Shown: positions 43,371-53,635, numbered from the stretch's first letter. The stretch: 53,736 nt of DNA from Dehalococcoidia bacterium UBA2588 (GCA_002339805.1 DDKW01000009.1:6484-60219), one strand, 5' to 3'. Made by a program: numbers and translations. Notes: generated from the sequence alone by a model not told the origin.

Positions 43371-44027
43371 ATGGAAGTTTATGGATTCTATTTGTTATTT
43401 GGTACTTTATTCTGGGTAATAGGCTCTATTCCTTCAGGATATTTGATTGTTCGTTTGATTGAAGGAAAGGATGTTTTTCTGGCGGGTAATGGGAATCCAG
43501 GCCTGAATAATATATATGATAATTTCGGTGCACAGCTAACGGTGATGTTAGGTATTAGTGATCTAATTGTTAAAGTATTAATTCCAAGGTTTGTTTTGTT
43601 CGCAGCGTCCTCTTATCAAATTATTCCCCCAAATGATGAATGGGTTGTTTTGTATGGGATACTGTGCGTGCTGATTGGCAATGGATGGTCAATGTTTAGT
43701 AAATTTAAGGGAGGAAAAGGAGTTTATATACTCTTTACCTCCTTAATGTTTCTTAGCCCATCTAACTGGATCTGGGTTCTTTTAATTCCATTGTTTTCTA
43801 AGATATTCAAAATTGATTCCGCTCCGATTACTCTGCTGGCTCTTGTTCCTTTACTAATGTTTTATTGGCGAGATAGTAACGCGTTGATTATTAGTATAGG
43901 TTTGATCGGAGTTATTCTACTGAAACGAGTATTCAGTTCTAGGATTCAAACAACAACTAATAATAAACTTCTAGTGTTGTTGAATAGACTCTTGTATGAT
44001 CGGGATTCTAGTCATAGGTCCTACTAG
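43371..44027 (+). CDS. Divergent PlsY-like glycerol-3-phosphate acyltransferase homologue
   Basis: Multi-pass membrane protein of 218 residues with PlsY layout. WVIGSIPSGYLIVRL is motif 1. Motif 2, normally G-S-G-N-x-G-A-T-N, reads GNGNPGLNN (residues 39-47). Motif 3, normally G-H-x-x-P-V-F-x-x-F-K-G-G-K-G, reads GNGWSMFSKFKGGKG (residues 103-117), so His is Asn. The phosphate loop GGKG is intact. PlsY acylates glycerol-3-phosphate from acyl-phosphate; the motif changes make the exact substrate uncertain. The ATG at 43371 is 4 bp after the PHP stop; a TTG at 43338 would overlap that gene and is less likely. Confidence 0.7.
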   Translation: MEVYGFYLLFGTLFWVIGSIPSGYLIVRLIEGKDVFLAGNGNPGLNNIYDNFGAQLTVMLGISDLIVKVLIPRFVLFAASSYQIIPPNDEWVVLYGILCVLIGNGWSMFSKFKGGKGVYILFTSLMFLSPSNWIWVLLIPLFSKIFKIDSAPITLLALVPLLMFYWRDSNALIISIGLIGVILLKRVFSSRIQTTTNNKLLVLLNRLLYDRDSSHRSY

Positions 44028-44030
44028 AGG

Positions 44031-44501
44031 ATGAACTGCTCCAGGCATCCTAACGCTGTAGCAAGCTTGAGTTGTAGTAAATGCATGAACAGGATTTGTT
44101 CAAGGTGCGTAGGCGATGATTCCCTCGGGATAAAATGTATTGAATGCACAGTGATAAGTATAAATCCGTTGTACAAAGTGACAAAAATCTCATTATTGCT
44201 AGGAACTTTGACTTGCTTGGGTTGTGTTCCCGTTGTGATATTGATGTGGGCTTGGAGTCTAAATTATTTTAATATCCTATTCGTGAATGCATTAATCCCT
44301 GTAATAATTGGCTGGTTAGTGGCTGCGATGATATCTAAAATAATCAAAGGCAAACGATCTAAGTACATGTTTGTATTTGGATCGTTCACCATTGTCGGAG
44401 GTTATGTAGGAGTGTTGTTGTTAGCCTGGAGCCTCATGAATGTGTGGGACTTTGTTGGCATAGGAGCGGCTATATACATCATGAGGCTCAAATTATTGTA
44501 G
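44031..44501 (+). CDS. Membrane protein with N-terminal B-box-type zinc finger
   Basis: A 156-residue protein. The first 40 residues hold eight metal-ligand candidates: Cys3, His6, Cys15, Cys18, Cys23, Cys26, Cys36 and Cys39, in a C-x2-HP-x8-C-x2-C pattern common in actinobacterial and Chloroflexota membrane proteins annotated as B-box zinc fingers. About four hydrophobic segments follow, from ISLLLGTLTCLGCVPVVILM to the C-terminus. The finger probably faces the cytoplasm. Function unknown. The gene starts 3 bp after the PlsY-like gene and ends 4 bp from convergent recA. Confidence 0.65.
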   Translation: MNCSRHPNAVASLSCSKCMNRICSRCVGDDSLGIKCIECTVISINPLYKVTKISLLLGTLTCLGCVPVVILMWAWSLNYFNILFVNALIPVIIGWLVAAMISKIIKGKRSKYMFVFGSFTIVGGYVGVLLLAWSLMNVWDFVGIGAAIYIMRLKLL

Positions 44502-44505
44502 TTAG

Positions 44506-45597
44506 CTATTCGTTGTTGGTTAGTAATTTAAGATCGTCTGCTAATTTGGTGACTTCGGCAGACTCTGATTGCGGTTGATCTGTCACATTTTGCTTAGTTC
44601 TCAAGAGGCCTTCAATTTCTTGCATTACTATAGGGTTGTCTTTTAAGAAACTTTTTGCTGCTTCTCGCCCTTGACCTAACTTGGTCTCTTGATATGAATA
44701 GAATGCGCCTGACTTTTTAATGAGTCCTTCTGTTACCCCTAGTTCTATCAAATCGCCTGTTTTACTGATTCCTGTACCAAACATGATGTCGAATTCTGCA
44801 ACTTTAAACGGAGCAGCTACCTTGTTTTTAACGACTCTTGCTCGTACGCGATTTCCGATAATTTCGGAGCCTTGCTTGATGGATTCTGCTCTTCTTAGAT
44901 CAATTCTAACTGAGCTATAGAACTTGAGAGCTCTGCCTCCAGGGGTTACTTCAGGACTGCCGTAATAAACTCCGACTTTTTCTCGTAATTGGTTTATAAA
45001 AACTACTGCTGTGTTGGATTTATTGATGGAACTTGTTAGCTTCCGCAATGCCTGAGACATGAGTCTCGCTTGGAGCCCCACATGAGTATCCCCTATTTCA
45101 CCGTCTATTTCTGCTTGTGGTACCAGTGCTGCAACGCTATCGATCACTAAGCTGTCTATAGCGCCACTTGTCACGAGTTGCTCAGTGATATCTAGAGCCT
45201 GTTCCCCACTATCTGGTTGGGCTATTAGAAGGTCTTTTAAGTTCAGTCCACAGCGACCAGCATATGTTGGGTCAAAAGCATGTTCTGCATCTATGTATGC
45301 AGCAACTCCGCCAGCTCTTTGGGTTTCCGCCATGAAATGCACTGCTAAGGTTGATTTCCCAGCTGATTCAGCCCCGTAAATTTCTGTAACTCTCCCTCGC
45401 GGTAACCCTCCAACCCCTAAAGCAAGGTCTAGGGTTAATGACCCAGTTGGAATGGCATGGGTTTCTACCTTGTCCGCTTTATCTCCCAGGCGCATGATGG
45501 CGCCTTTTCCGTGGTCTTTTTCTATACTGGAGATCGCAATATCCAATGCCGAAGTTTTCTCTGAAGTTTTCTCTGAAGTTTCGTTTCCTCGTTGCAT
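44506..45597 (-). CDS. recA: Recombinase RecA
   Basis: RecA polymerises on single-stranded DNA for homologous pairing and stimulates LexA self-cleavage. Walker A is GAESAGKST (residues 75-83), a variant of the common G-P-E-S-S-G-K-T-T. Walker B is [12 protein letters not shown]. Loop L1/L2 motifs [14 protein letters not shown] and [26 protein letters not shown] are intact. The length of 363 residues is normal. The first residues contain a duplicated S-E-K-T encoded by a 12-bp tandem repeat. A GAGAGGA Shine-Dalgarno precedes the ATG. The promoter has a LexA-type operator in its spacer. Confidence 0.97.
   Translation of the reverse strand: MQRGNETSEKTSEKTSALDIAISSIEKDHGKGAIMRLGDKADKVETHAIPTGSLTLDLALGVGGLPRGRVTEIYGAESAGKSTLAVHFMAETQRAGGVAAYIDAEHAFDPTYAGRCGLNLKDLLIAQPDSGEQALDITEQLVTSGAIDSLVIDSVAALVPQAEIDGEIGDTHVGLQARLMSQALRKLTSSINKSNTAVVFINQLREKVGVYYGSPEVTPGGRALKFYSSVRIDLRRAESIKQGSEIIGNRVRARVVKNKVAAPFKVAEFDIMFGTGISKTGDLIELGVTEGLIKKSGAFYSYQETKLGQGREAAKSFLKDNPIVMQEIEGLLRTKQNVTDQPQSESAEVTKLADDLKLLTNNE
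45551..45582. repeat. 12-bp tandem repeat within the 5' end of recA
   Basis: GAAGTTTTCTCT occurs twice in perfect tandem with a third partial copy. On the coding strand it encodes a repeated S-E-K-T in the disordered N-terminus of RecA. Copy number could vary by slippage without breaking the frame. Confidence 0.7.
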
Positions 45598-45628
45598 TAA
45601 GTCCTCTCGTTTAATATGATTTACTTAT

Positions 45629-45657
45629 AGAATAGTACAGATGTTCTAGTTTGTAAA
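45629..45657 (-). promoter_or_regulatory. recA promoter with LexA-type operator in the spacer
   Basis: On the minus strand -35 TTTACA (45652-45657), 17-bp spacer, -10 TATTCT (45629-45634). The spacer holds TAGAACATCTGTAC (45635-45648), one perfect AGAAC half-site and a weaker GTAC half. LexA bound there would block RNA polymerase directly. Confidence 0.7.
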
Positions 45658-45664
45658 GGGTTTA

Positions 45665-45681
45665 TTAGAACGGATGTTTGA
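45665..45681. promoter_or_regulatory. Second LexA-type operator upstream of recA
   Basis: TTAGAACGGATGTTTGA, nearly the same as the lexA operator TTAGAACAAATGTTTTA and close to the Gram-positive SOS box GAAC-N4-GTTC. It lies just upstream of the recA -35. Confidence 0.65.
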
Positions 45682-45707
45682 GATTCAAACTTGAATCGTT
45701 AAAAGTC

Positions 45708-45935
45708 TCAATATCCGCCTTTGTATCCTATAGTGACCGCTCCGTTTTCCACGATTACTGGCGTAATCCTTTCCCCATCGGTCAGTTTAACGAGTTCAGG
45801 GATTTGCTCTGGTTGCTTAGCAAGATCTATTTCCGTATACGGTACCTTGCTCCTACGATAGTCTGCTTTGGCTGCAGCGGAAAAAGCACAGTCTGGATGT
45901 GTGTAAATTAGAATGTCTCCTGTTGCTTCTGTCAT
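45708..45935 (-). CDS. Small glutaredoxin-like protein (CAFS)
   Basis: A 75-residue thioredoxin-fold protein of glutaredoxin size. DILIYTHPDCAFSAAAK places a single active-site Cys in a C-A-F-S motif, so it works by a monothiol mechanism. The cis-proline loop is ERITPVIV and the end GAVTIGYKGGY is glutaredoxin-like. It may deglutathionylate or reduce a partner, or handle other low-molecular-weight thiols. It has a GAGGAG Shine-Dalgarno. It follows plsY after 105 bp and is followed by recA, which has its own promoter. Confidence 0.78.
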   Translation of the reverse strand: MTEATGDILIYTHPDCAFSAAAKADYRRSKVPYTEIDLAKQPEQIPELVKLTDGERITPVIVENGAVTIGYKGGY

Positions 45936-46040
45936 TAGTTGCTCCTCAGGTAATATGAATAGTTAAATTCTACTACAAGGGAAAATCTTTGAAATAGGGG
46001 TTAACGACACATGTTTCGTATAAAGTTAATTTTGATAAGC

Positions 46041-46676
46041 TTAATATTCAGTTATGGATTCGATTGGAACTTCTAGAGATAGAGATTTTTGAATTTTGAC
46101 CTTCTTGTACAAGGCATGGATGATTATGCTTAGTGATAGGAAGCTTAGGCCTATAGTGATTGTCCCGGGATAAACACCAGATCTTCCGAGTACTAGGATA
46201 GCAATGGTGCAAACAAATAGGCCTATTGAAGTTCGGCTATGCATCCTACTGCACATCAGAATGAATATGATGCCTAGAAGCATTGATATCACTGCAATAG
46301 ATGGTACCAGCATAAATATGATTCCTATCATGCTAGCCATTCCGTCTCCCCCTTGAAACTTTGTGAAAACAGAATGCCAGTGTCCAAGTATAGCGGCATA
46401 AGCGGATAGTAGAGTCACGGCGTCAGGGAGATTGAAATAAATAGGAATTGCGACAGCGAGTGCCCCTTTTAAAATATCGATAGCCATCACTAGCACTCCT
46501 CTGGCTTTTCCAATACTCCGAAACACATTCGAGGTTCCTGCGGAACGTGTCCCAACTTTGAAAATATCTATACCTTTACGTTTGCTGAGTATGAATGCTG
46601 CAGGTATAGATCCTAACAAGTAAGCTATGATTACGCATATGGATGTAGTAGTGACAAGAAGGGTCAAATCGTTCAT
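46041..46676 (-). CDS. plsY: PlsY-family glycerol-3-phosphate acyltransferase
   Basis: PlsY makes 1-acyl-glycerol-3-phosphate from acyl-phosphate, the first step of phospholipid synthesis. The 211-residue membrane protein has YLLGSIPAAFILSK (motif 1). Motif 2 reads VGTRSAGTSNVFRSIG, where the usual G-S-G-N-x-G-A-T-N is G-T-R-S-A-G-T-S-N. Motif 3 reads GHWHSVFTKFQGGDGMAS, with His kept but G-G-K-G changed to G-G-D-G (residues 109-112). I recall GGDG-type PlsY homologues in Dehalococcoides-like bacteria. It is 33 bp after an IMPase-family gene. Together with the homologue at 43371 the organism has two non-standard PlsY proteins. Confidence 0.82.
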   Translation of the reverse strand: MNDLTLLVTTTSICVIIAYLLGSIPAAFILSKRKGIDIFKVGTRSAGTSNVFRSIGKARGVLVMAIDILKGALAVAIPIYFNLPDAVTLLSAYAAILGHWHSVFTKFQGGDGMASMIGIIFMLVPSIAVISMLLGIIFILMCSRMHSRTSIGLFVCTIAILVLGRSGVYPGTITIGLSFLSLSIIIHALYKKVKIQKSLSLEVPIESITEY

Positions 46677-46709
46677 TATGTATCGGTCTCTTTCATTAAT
46701 ATCTAGTGA

Positions 46710-47540
46710 TTATAATAATCGCCATTCGGAAGAAGACGTTATATTTTTAAAATCTTCTAATATAGAGGGGTTTGAGGCAATAATACCACCACTGAAAATA
46801 TTTGCTGGGTCACCAAATTTTGTTTGGACTTCCCCTCCTGCTTCTCTGACCAACAACAATCCTGAGGCAACATCCCAAGCAGATAGCGAATGATGAAAAT
46901 ACAAATCTATTCGGTTGCAAGCTGCGTAAGCCAGTCCTAAAGCAGAAGAACCCATAAGTCTAAAACCTTGTATGTCAGGCCATAGATCTTGGTGAATCAT
47001 CGCCAGTGCAGATGTTGCTTTGTCGTCCACGTAACCGAGGTCAAATCCTAATATGGAGTCCAGTAGTTTCGATTTTGAGGATATCTTGATAGGCTTACCA
47101 TTCAGATAGGCTCCTTCCCCTTTTACTGCTGTGAACATTTCATTTCTCACAGGATCGAACGTTACTCCCGTAATTATGTCTATTGTGCGTGTAGCAGGGT
47201 CCATTTTACCCAGAGCGACAACCACGCAAAAATGAGGTATACCCGCCGCGTAATTTTTGGTTCCATCTATTGGGTCTATAATCCAAGTGTAGTCTGAACC
47301 TTGGTCGAAAGGATCTGACTCCTCAGATAATATGTTGTGGTCAGGATATTCTGCATTTAAGTGGGTGATTGCCAATTCTTCAGAATGAGTATCAGCATCG
47401 GTTACAATGTCGGTGCGACCTTTGAAAGATATATCTAGGTCAGTGTTAAATCTGCTTAGGATGTACTCGCCTGATATGATAGCGGTTTCTTTGGCTACCA
47501 TAAGGGCAGTTTTTTTGTTTTTAGAAAGTGGCGTAGTCAT
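46710..47540 (-). CDS. Inositol monophosphatase family protein
   Basis: Mg-dependent sugar-phosphate phosphatase of 276 residues. The metal and substrate motifs are complete: ILSEESDPF (Glu), WIIDPIDGTKNYAAGIPHF (D-P-I-D-G-T) and SAWDVASGLLLVREAGG (W-D-x-A-x-G). Members dephosphorylate myo-inositol phosphates, histidinol phosphate, PAP or fructose bisphosphate, and the sequence does not choose clearly. With an ino1 gene 10 kb away, release of free inositol is one option. It lies 24 bp after trpS and has no visible Shine-Dalgarno. Confidence 0.87.
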   Translation of the reverse strand: MTTPLSKNKKTALMVAKETAIISGEYILSRFNTDLDISFKGRTDIVTDADTHSEELAITHLNAEYPDHNILSEESDPFDQGSDYTWIIDPIDGTKNYAAGIPHFCVVVALGKMDPATRTIDIITGVTFDPVRNEMFTAVKGEGAYLNGKPIKISSKSKLLDSILGFDLGYVDDKATSALAMIHQDLWPDIQGFRLMGSSALGLAYAACNRIDLYFHHSLSAWDVASGLLLVREAGGEVQTKFGDPANIFSGGIIASNPSILEDFKNITSSSEWRLL

Positions 47541-47564
47541 TTAAAATTTATATGATGTGACATC

Positions 47565-48566
47565 TTACGTATTAACGCTGTAAGAAAGCCCCATCCTCTC
47601 TCTAACTTCTTTCATCGTGTTTTGTGCGGTTACTCTCGCTTTTGCAGACCCGTTTTCAATGCAATCATTAACGTAATCAATATCGTGTTCATATTTATCT
47701 CGGAGGTCGCGGATTGGGTCTAGAAATTGATTAACTGCAGAGATTAGTTTTTGTTTAACTTCTACATCCCCAACTGTGCCTTGGACATATCTTTCTTTAA
47801 GATCGTTAACTTCTTCTAAATCATCGTTGAAAGCGTCATGGTACTGAAATACAGGATTCCCCTCTACATGGCCTGGGTCTGTTGCTCGTAAACGAGTTGG
47901 GTCCGTGTACATCGACATAATTTTTTTCTTGACTGTATCTGAATCGTCCGATAGATAAATAACATTACCAATGCTTTTACTCATTTTGGCTTGTCCGTCA
48001 GTTCCCATGAGTCGCGCGACTCTCCCTACTAGACTATCAGGTTCTGGAAAAACTTCTCCATATCGGTTGTTAAACCTTCTTGCTATTTCTCTTGTCATTT
48101 CAATATGCGGTAGTTGATCTTCTCCCACGGGAACTAGATGAGCTTTTGGTAACAGGATATCTGCTATTTGACTGACTGGGTATGTATAAAACCCTACAGA
48201 TAAGCTAGTGTTAGAGAGACGTTCCCTTTCAGATTTTAGCGTTGGATTCCTGTCTAACATTCCTAAAGGAGTCAGCATTGAAAGTAGTAGCGCTAATTCT
48301 GCATGTTCCGGAACATAGCTTTGAACGAGGAATGTAGACTTTTCGGGGTCTAAGCCAACGCTTAGCCAATCTAGTACGACATCTCGAACTGCTATTTTGA
48401 TATTTTCCATTTCGTCGATGTGATCTCCAAGGGCTTGGTAGTCAGCTATGAGAAAGAAGCAGTCATATTCCTCTTGCAGTCGAATCCAATTTTCCAGAGC
48501 TCCGACGTAATGACCTAAATGTAATTTCCCTGTGGGTCTAATGCCTGTGAGTATTCGTTGTTTCAT
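47565..48566 (-). CDS. trpS: Tryptophanyl-tRNA synthetase
   Basis: Class I synthetase for tryptophan. The start at 48566 puts MKQRILTGIRPTGKLHLGHY at the N-terminus, where the HIGH-type motif (H-L-G-H) belongs. FFLIADYQALGDH, DPEKSTFLVQSYVPEH, PVGEDQLPHIEMTREIARRF and the KMSKS-type KMSKSIGNVI follow in order. The length of 333 residues is standard. The frame stays open to 48689, but those 41 extra residues have no counterpart in the family. No T-box or trp leader peptide is obvious upstream. It probably heads the operon with the IMPase-family gene, plsY and the glutaredoxin. Confidence 0.95.
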   Translation of the reverse strand: MKQRILTGIRPTGKLHLGHYVGALENWIRLQEEYDCFFLIADYQALGDHIDEMENIKIAVRDVVLDWLSVGLDPEKSTFLVQSYVPEHAELALLLSMLTPLGMLDRNPTLKSERERLSNTSLSVGFYTYPVSQIADILLPKAHLVPVGEDQLPHIEMTREIARRFNNRYGEVFPEPDSLVGRVARLMGTDGQAKMSKSIGNVIYLSDDSDTVKKKIMSMYTDPTRLRATDPGHVEGNPVFQYHDAFNDDLEEVNDLKERYVQGTVGDVEVKQKLISAVNQFLDPIRDLRDKYEHDIDYVNDCIENGSAKARVTAQNTMKEVRERMGLSYSVNT

Positions 48567-48760
48567 AATATTAAATTCTATTTGTGTGATGTGTTCGTTT
48601 GGATATGTACAATTGAGTCCTTGAGATTTAAAAGTATTGGTTCCTAAGTTTTCTAGATCAAAAGACCAGCGGGGTTGAAAATTTGTCAAAATACTATGTA
48701 TCCAACAATTATACCAATCGAGGAAGTATAATACACTAAATTTTACCAGGATGGTTTAAA

Positions 48761-49180
48761 TTGGACACTGTAAGAGTTGGAGTAGGAACGCTATTAATAA
48801 AAGATGAGCTAATATTTTTGTCGAAGCGTTCAGGATCCCATGGTGAAGGCACATGGGGTTCTTCTGGTGGGCATTTAGAATTCGGCGAAACTCTAGAGGA
48901 CTGCGCAAAGAGAGAAGCTTATGAAGAATTTGGAATCCAGTTGAGAGATTTACGTTTTTTGTGTGTGTCTAATGTGATTGATTATGGAAGCCATTATTTA
49001 GACGTGGAATTCTTGAGTGAATTAGATGATAACCAAGTACCATCCATTCAAGAACCTAATAAATTTGATATTTTTGGGTGGTTTCCATTTGAGAATTTGC
49101 CAGAGCCACTGTTCAAGCCAGTAGAATATGCGATCAAATCATTTCTAACAGGAAGTTATTACTGGGATAAACATATCTGA
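48761..49180 (+). CDS. NUDIX hydrolase (MutT/NUDT15-like)
   Basis: A 139-residue protein with a complete Nudix box: G-G-H-L-E-F-G-E-T-L, then E-D-C-A-K-R-E-A-Y-E-E-F-G-I (G-x5-E-x7-R-E-x2-E-E-x-G-I). The start VRVGVGTLLIKDELIFLSKR and the W-x-S-S-G-G-H lead-in resemble NUDT15/MutT-like enzymes that act on nucleotide triphosphates, but NDP-sugars or other diphosphates are possible. The start is TTG at 48761, after CCAGGATGG; the ATG in that stretch runs into a stop at once. It is a single gene ahead of gyrB. Confidence 0.87.
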   Translation: MDTVRVGVGTLLIKDELIFLSKRSGSHGEGTWGSSGGHLEFGETLEDCAKREAYEEFGIQLRDLRFLCVSNVIDYGSHYLDVEFLSELDDNQVPSIQEPNKFDIFGWFPFENLPEPLFKPVEYAIKSFLTGSYYWDKHI

Positions 49181-49267
49181 CATCAGATTTGGGTAGTATT
49201 TATATGACATTAACGTACGGTTTATATCGTTTATTTTTGGTAGAATGTAGTAGCTGTTCCTCATTAA

Positions 49268-51241
<1,974 letters not shown>

Positions 51242-51300
51242 TATGCATCATTTTGAAAATGGTGTATACTGTGTTCCACTAATATCGTAGGTGAGATACA

Positions 51301-51558
51301 ATGCCGGCTGAAAAAGCACACAGGCGCTCTAAAACTAAACAAGTACATAACCACAGTATTATGAGTGAGACGCGCACTATAGTGAGTGCTGCGAAAAAAG
51401 CGATATCATCTAACGATGATGCGGACCAAGTGAATGAGTTAGTGAATAAAGCAGTGCAACAACTTGATAAAGTTGCAGGAAAGAAACTCATACACAAAAA
51501 CACAGCAGCCAGATCTAAATCTAGACTGATTGCTTCTGCAAAATCTGCTACTGAATAA
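51301..51558 (+). CDS. rpsT: 30S ribosomal protein S20
   Basis: An 85-residue basic helical protein that binds 16S rRNA near its 5' domain. The start MPAEKAHRRSKTKQVHNHSI corresponds to the Arg/Lys-rich first helix. The C-terminal VAGKKLIHKNTAARSKSRLI is the family signature (G-x-I-H-K-N-x-A-A-R-x-K-S-R-L). Size and composition fit. The gene stands alone between gyrB and amt. A GGTGAG Shine-Dalgarno precedes the ATG. S20 is often controlled by its own product, but no such leader can be shown here. Confidence 0.93.
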   Translation: MPAEKAHRRSKTKQVHNHSIMSETRTIVSAAKKAISSNDDADQVNELVNKAVQQLDKVAGKKLIHKNTAARSKSRLIASAKSATE

Positions 51559-51670
51559 CCAGGCCTGGCAGGCTCTCAGTCCTCTTAGACCCGTTCCACA
51601 GCTATTTTTTGTTGCTAGATTGTAACAAGAATTTAACATTTCCATACTAATATTCTCCTATTCTCGTTCA

Positions 51671-51676
51671 TATAAT
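51671..51676 (+). promoter_or_regulatory. -10 box for the ammonium transporter
   Basis: A perfect TATAAT lies 34 bp before the amt ATG, with a poor -35 (TAATAT). Two AAC-ending half-sites (TGTAACA, TTTAACA) lie 40-50 bp upstream and could be an activator site, in keeping with nitrogen control. This is weak evidence. Confidence 0.35.
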
Positions 51677-51709
51677 GCCAAAATCAGAAATGAACGTAGA
51701 GGAGGAATT

Positions 51710-52891
51710 ATGGAATCTGGTTCTATTGCATGGATGTTGACCTGTTCGGCATTGGTGCTACTCATGACCCCTGGCCTGGCTCTCTTTTATGGAGGCTTAG
51801 TACAGGGCAAAAACTTACTATCAACTATTATGTATTCATTTGTATGCTTGGGTCTAGTAAGCGTGGTTTGGGTTTTGTGGGGATATAGCTTAGCTTTCGG
51901 AGAAGGCGGCAACGCCTTGATAGGATCACTAAACAACTTTGCGTTGAATGGTATAGATTCAGCAGAAGATCAAGTGTTTGTGATTTTCCAGATGATGTTT
52001 GCAATTATAACTCCTGCACTTATTACTGGAGCATTTTGCGAAAGATTCAAATTTAAAACTTATTTAGTATTTTTAGTCTTATGGGTGACTTTCGTATACG
52101 CCCCAATAGCTCATTGGGTTTGGGATAGTAATGGATGGTTGGCTAATATGGGAGCTTTGGACTTTGCTGGAGGAGCAGTGGTGCACATCAATGCTGGAAT
52201 AGCAGCTATAGCAGCAGCAGCATTAGTGGGCAGAAGAAAAAAATCTGATGTTTCTCCTAACAACGTTCCTTTCGTAATACTTGGAGCATCTATGTTGTGG
52301 TTCGGATGGTTCGGATTTAATGCCGGGTCAGGACTTGCTGCTAATGGACAAGCTGTGAGTGCGTTTTTGGTTACCAATACATCAGCTGCGACAGCTATGA
52401 TGGTATGGGTGATATTAGGAATCATGCACGGAGGAAAAGTTAGCGGGGTTGGAGCAGCTGTTGGCGCAATTGCAGGATTAGCTACTATCACACCAGCTTC
52501 TGGTTTTGTAGGTGTTGATGCTGCATTGATACTAGGATTAATTAGCGGAATCGTCACATATTATGCTGTTTATTTTAAATCCAAAGTTAATTTGGATGAC
52601 GCACTAGATGTTTTTGCTGTACACGGTATAGGAGGAATTATAGGGCTAATTGGCACTGGAGTATTCGCATCTGAAGCGGTAGGTGGTGCTAAAGGCTTAG
52701 TCGAAGGTTCATCCGCTTTGCTATTTAATAACTTTATTTTGATCGTAGCTACTGTGCTATATTCTTTAATTGCTACTTTAATAATCTTGAAAGTTCTGGA
52801 CATAATACCAGGGCTGGGTTTGAGATCTAGCGAATCAGAAGAAGATATCGGTTTAGATATTAGTGATCATGGTGAGAGCGCTTACAACTGA
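51710..52891 (+). CDS. amt: Ammonium transporter (Amt family)
   Basis: Trimeric ammonium channel/transporter with about 11 membrane helices. The 393-residue protein has GLALFYGGLVQGKN in helix 1, the first pore His at His159 (DFAGGAVVHINAG), GxxMLWFGWFGFNAGSG, the segment VSPNNVPFVILGASMLWFGW, and the second pore His at His305 (VFAVHGIGGIIG). There is no clear signal peptide. A very strong GAGGAGG Shine-Dalgarno precedes the ATG. The GlnK/PII partner gene often found beside amt is absent; lexA follows instead. Confidence 0.95.
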   Translation: MESGSIAWMLTCSALVLLMTPGLALFYGGLVQGKNLLSTIMYSFVCLGLVSVVWVLWGYSLAFGEGGNALIGSLNNFALNGIDSAEDQVFVIFQMMFAIITPALITGAFCERFKFKTYLVFLVLWVTFVYAPIAHWVWDSNGWLANMGALDFAGGAVVHINAGIAAIAAAALVGRRKKSDVSPNNVPFVILGASMLWFGWFGFNAGSGLAANGQAVSAFLVTNTSAATAMMVWVILGIMHGGKVSGVGAAVGAIAGLATITPASGFVGVDAALILGLISGIVTYYAVYFKSKVNLDDALDVFAVHGIGGIIGLIGTGVFASEAVGGAKGLVEGSSALLFNNFILIVATVLYSLIATLIILKVLDIIPGLGLRSSESEEDIGLDISDHGESAYN

Positions 52892-52918
52892 ATTTCTATT
52901 TAATCCGCTTACAGATAG

Positions 52919-52962
52919 TTTCTATGCTCGCGATAGTGTGATATATTAGAACAAATGTTTTA
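52919..52962 (+). promoter_or_regulatory. lexA promoter and SOS operator
   Basis: A weak -35 TTTCTA (52919-52924), 17-bp spacer, TATATT (52942-52947). The operator TTAGAACAAATGTTTTA (52946-52962) overlaps the -10 end and the start site, as expected for LexA autorepression. Confidence 0.65.
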
Positions 52963-52975
52963 AAAGCGAGAATTT

Positions 52976-53632
52976 ATGGACGAATCAAATTTATCTAAGC
53001 GGCAGTTGCAAATCAAAGAGGCGATAAGCTCGTTTTGGGAAGCAAACGAGCTTCCGCCTACTGTCAGAGATATACAGGGCATATGTAATATAAGCTCCAC
53101 GTCTGTGGTGGACTACAACTTAAAAATTCTACAGAAAAAGGGCATAGTCACTCGGCGCAAAGATGTTGCTCGTGGTATTGAACTAGTTGGCAGTAATGGT
53201 CGGGTTTTTAAAGGTTCAGCAAACAAAGTTCCGGTGCTAGGAAAGATAGCTGCTGGTTCCCCTTTGCCTGTGTTTGGAGACAACTTGGCTGGGCTTGATG
53301 AATTTAATTCGGAATATATAGACGTCCCTGGAGGCATAGCTAAAGAAGAAGGTTTGTACGGCTTAAGGGTAGAAGGAACTTCTATGATTGATTCGTGTAT
53401 TGATGATGGAGACGTGGTGATCATTAAATCGACCGATAGTGCTCAGAATGGTCAGACAGTTGTTGCATGGCTGATTCAGGAAGAAGAAGCCACGTTAAAG
53501 AAAATATACTTCCATGAGAATGGAGTGGTTAGACTTCAGCCAGCTAATAGCAATATGGCGCCCATTTTTGTGGCGGGAGAAAACATTCAAGTCAGAGGAA
53601 CGGTAGTTTCGGTGATAAGAGAGTATGCTTGA
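52976..53632 (+). CDS. lexA: LexA repressor
   Basis: SOS repressor that cuts itself when RecA filaments form. The N-terminal winged helix (residues 1-70) has LSKRQLQIKEAISSFWEANE and PPTVRDI, then ISSTSVVDYNLKILQKKGI. The cleavage site is Ala93-Gly94 in GKIAAGSPLP. The catalytic Ser136 lies in VEGTSMIDSCIDDGD and the Lys near residue 175 in ATLKKIYF. The length of 218 residues is slightly above the 200-210 norm. Its own promoter carries an operator nearly identical to the one at recA. Confidence 0.96.
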   Translation: MDESNLSKRQLQIKEAISSFWEANELPPTVRDIQGICNISSTSVVDYNLKILQKKGIVTRRKDVARGIELVGSNGRVFKGSANKVPVLGKIAAGSPLPVFGDNLAGLDEFNSEYIDVPGGIAKEEGLYGLRVEGTSMIDSCIDDGDVVIIKSTDSAQNGQTVVAWLIQEEEATLKKIYFHENGVVRLQPANSNMAPIFVAGENIQVRGTVVSVIREYA

Positions 53633-53635
53633 TAG

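Noticed and set aside
48567..48689. 41-residue N-terminal extension of TrpS.
   Set aside because: TrpS proteins begin a few residues before the G-x-x-P-T-G motif; the extension has no family match.
51560..51569. CCAGGCCTGG palindrome after rpsT as a terminator.
   Set aside because: A 10-bp palindrome cannot leave a loop and no T run follows.
52111..52557. A 148-codon minus-strand frame.
   Set aside because: Antisense shadow of amt; its Ala/Pro-rich translation reflects the Gly/Ala codons of the transporter.
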